Assembly (NCBI GenBank): GCA_947471745.1
Contig: CANJKZ010000774.1
Location: 1,674,001-1,738,000 of the forward strand
Source of the DNA: Closterium sp. Naga37s-1
Taxonomy: Eukaryota > Streptophyta > Zygnematophyceae > Desmidiales > Closteriaceae
Direction: 5' to 3'
DNA: 64,000 nucleotides
The position numbers and the translations under genes were made by a program. The notes under the pieces are model-generated. The model was not told where the DNA came from, did no database searches, and worked only from the letters and a program-made list of their open reading frames with translations. Positions within the stretch are counted from its first letter, which is position 1; the number at the start of each line of letters is the position of its first letter. Below, piece after piece: positions 62,330 to 64,000 of this stretch.

Positions 62330-64000
62330 GTGGCTGCCGGCAGAGCAACAGGTACGCTCGCGGCAGGACGTGCGGGAGGAAGTGGACGGGGAGCAGGATC
62401 AACCCCCACGGCGCGGTCACGGCCCAGAGCACCGAGGAAGTCCATCGGCCTCCGCTCAAGGCGCGCCACTGGCCCGGGACGAGCCGATGACGCCGATCTC
62501 CCAGGCACAACAGGCCGCACCAGTGGCCGCCACTCCGAGGAGCGGGCGGGGAAGCACGCGGGGAAGAGGCGGGCGTCGAGGAGCACGCGGAGCACAGCGA
62601 AGCGCAGGCCACCAAGCCCAATCTGGTTGGGGGAACCGGCGGAACGAGTCACGCGCCAGTCGTTCGTCAGGCGCGGGGCGAGAGGAGGAAGGACAGCGCA
62701 AGCAGGGAGAATTGGTGATACAAATGCAGAGGGGAGTGGCGACGATTATGTACCGTCGGATCTGAGGCAACCCGACAACCCCGACTCACCCCACGCGGAA
62801 GCGGGGGTGGAGCAGGCGCAGCTGCAGGAGATAGGATTGGGCCGCCGACAGAACCGCAGACCCCAACCCCCCCCGGACCAGGCCCTCTCGGCGTCCCAGC
62901 TGGCATCGAGGGATGATCTCTTTGAGATCGCGATGAGCTGGGACTCGAATACCCTAACAACGATCTCTCACCTGCCTATCCTCCGCCGCCTACCGCCGCA
63001 GATCCTAAGCGACTACTCCACCTGTATGCTAGCCGCCCTCCTACGGATCTCCAAGCTGCCAAACTGTGCGGGAGCGTGGCGGGTCCTCATGTTCCTGCCA
63101 CGTCTAACCCTACGACTTAGCAGGAGGTCCAGCTCTAGGTGGAAGGTGCTGCGAGAACAAATGCACCTATTCAGATGTGGCCACTGGAACCTGCTGTACA
63201 GTGACTACACGGGGTCCCTGCACCAAGCCGAACCACCTCAGCACCAAAATGACCCCCTGGGAATCTGCTCACGAGTGGAGGGGCTGGTGAAACGGGGTAA
63301 CCTGCGAAAAGCACTGGCAGCCCTCCAACCCTCGCCAGCAGCCCCTGCGACAACCGCGACACTCCAGCAGTTGGAATCGAAACATCCCCAACCCCAAATT
63401 GACTTGCCCGACTGGGTCCACTCCTACACAACACCCACGCAATTTTCGTGCACCACGGAAAACTTCTCAAACGTCCTTGGGGATTGCCCCAGCGGTGTTG
63501 GGGCTGGTCCATCAGGGTCAACATTTGAACATTACCGCGACCCAGCCCTAAGTAACATCGAAGTAATAGGGCACCTGCACTCCGCCGTAACCCACCTCCT
63601 CTCGACAAACCTCTCCGCCGAGGTTGCAGCACTACTCTCGCCATCCCGCCTCATTGCCTTCGCGAAACCAGGGGGGGGGGTACGCCCTATAGCGATAGGG
63701 GAATCCCTGCTCCGGCTTCGCTCGCTCCTTCTACGCGACGCCTTCACAGCTGCTGACTGATCCCCGCCTGAGCACAACGGCACTCACCAGCGGTAGGGGA
63801 GTTAGGCAGGGGGACCCCCTCGGACCCCTTCTGTTCGCGGCTTCAATCCAGCAGCACCTCAGACGCGTAGCGACAGAGCACCCCGAAGTCACGGTCCTAG
63901 CATATGCAGACGACATCACCCTGATTGGACCGGCGACAGCAACGCTAGGCGCGCTAAAGGTACTGACACCGCTGCTAGCCCAGGACGGCCTCACCTGCAA
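62330..64000 (+). pseudogene. LINE-like (non-LTR) reverse transcriptase lacking its motif A region
   Basis: The frame 62330-63760 holds an Arg/Pro-rich N-terminus, then a pre-RT region typical of algal, oomycete and fungal LINE-like elements (AWRVLMFLPRLTLRLSRR, GICSRVEGLVKRGNLRKALAAL). RT blocks follow: AGPSGSTFEHYRD and LIAFAKPGGGVRPIAIGESLLRLRSLL. It stops at 63758. From 63756 the next frame gives GRGVRQGDPLGPLLFAASIQQHL and VLAYADDITLIG, the motif B and YADD motif C. About 95 residues that normally lie between, including the first catalytic Asp, are missing. It continues past the window end. Inserted antisense in the APC5 intron. Confidence 0.8.

Noticed and set aside
61494..62621. RS-rich minus-strand protein as an SR splicing factor
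   Set aside because: There is no RRM domain, and the RS runs are compositional in a GC-rich transposon region that is open on both strands; kept only as an unclear ORF1-like stretch.

Overview
This is nuclear DNA of a green-lineage eukaryote. It has GT-AG introns, two plant-type host genes with their best remembered matches in land plants, high GC, and Ty1/copia elements whose primer-binding sites match the 3' end of initiator tRNA-Met. Poly-Gly and poly-Pro gag linkers, minisatellite-filled introns and nested copia elements suggest a streptophyte (charophyte) alga, for example a Closterium-like zygnematophyte. The taxon is an inference, not something the sequence proves.

Layout. 1-4253: a 5' part of a minus-strand copia element (Copia-D), split by a solo LTR at 458-1234. 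5172-13898: a plus-strand host gene with eleven well-phased exons encoding an IPI1/TEX10 homologue (pre-60S ribosome assembly). 14144-32162: one minus-strand copia element (Copia-B1) broken by two younger insertions. These are Copia-C1 (15592-23130, TSD ACGAT), which itself carries a three-LTR TRIM array (17002-17553, TSD CCACT), and the nearly intact Copia-A (25592-32078, TSD TTTGA). 32163-36785: a truncated Ty3/gypsy element with a Copia-A-family solo LTR inside (35755-36534, TSD GCGCC). 37277-45451: a solo LTR of the TRIM family (TSD TGGGT), split by the young Copia-C3 (37344-45374, TSD GCCCA, identical LTRs) and itself inserted in what looks like a cysteine-rich exon. 45452-47874: low-GC sequence with short tandem arrays and a minus-strand hAT-type transposase-derived reading frame. 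47900-51408: a 3'-truncated copia (Copia-C2) fused to a 3'-LTR-truncated Copia-B2 (51409-57300). 57793-61377: a minus-strand host gene, the C-terminal seven exons of anaphase-promoting complex subunit 5, with a Harbinger-like MITE in one intron. About 61400-64000: a LINE-like element in the opposite orientation, whose reverse transcriptase has lost its first catalytic block.

Three signals go beyond routine annotation. First, the TRIM family has a 69-bp internal domain and tRNA-like A and B boxes that straddle the LTR/PBS junction, so it could be a Pol III-transcribed miniature retrotransposon. Second, both host genes carry degenerate tandem copies of their own exon ends at intron-exon borders (four in IPI1, two in APC5), and the differences are mostly synonymous. 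Third, minisatellites sit just inside several introns, and in two cases the repeat unit contains the splice-donor sequence itself. All exon models were built by eye from splice signals and reading-frame phase; none has transcript support.
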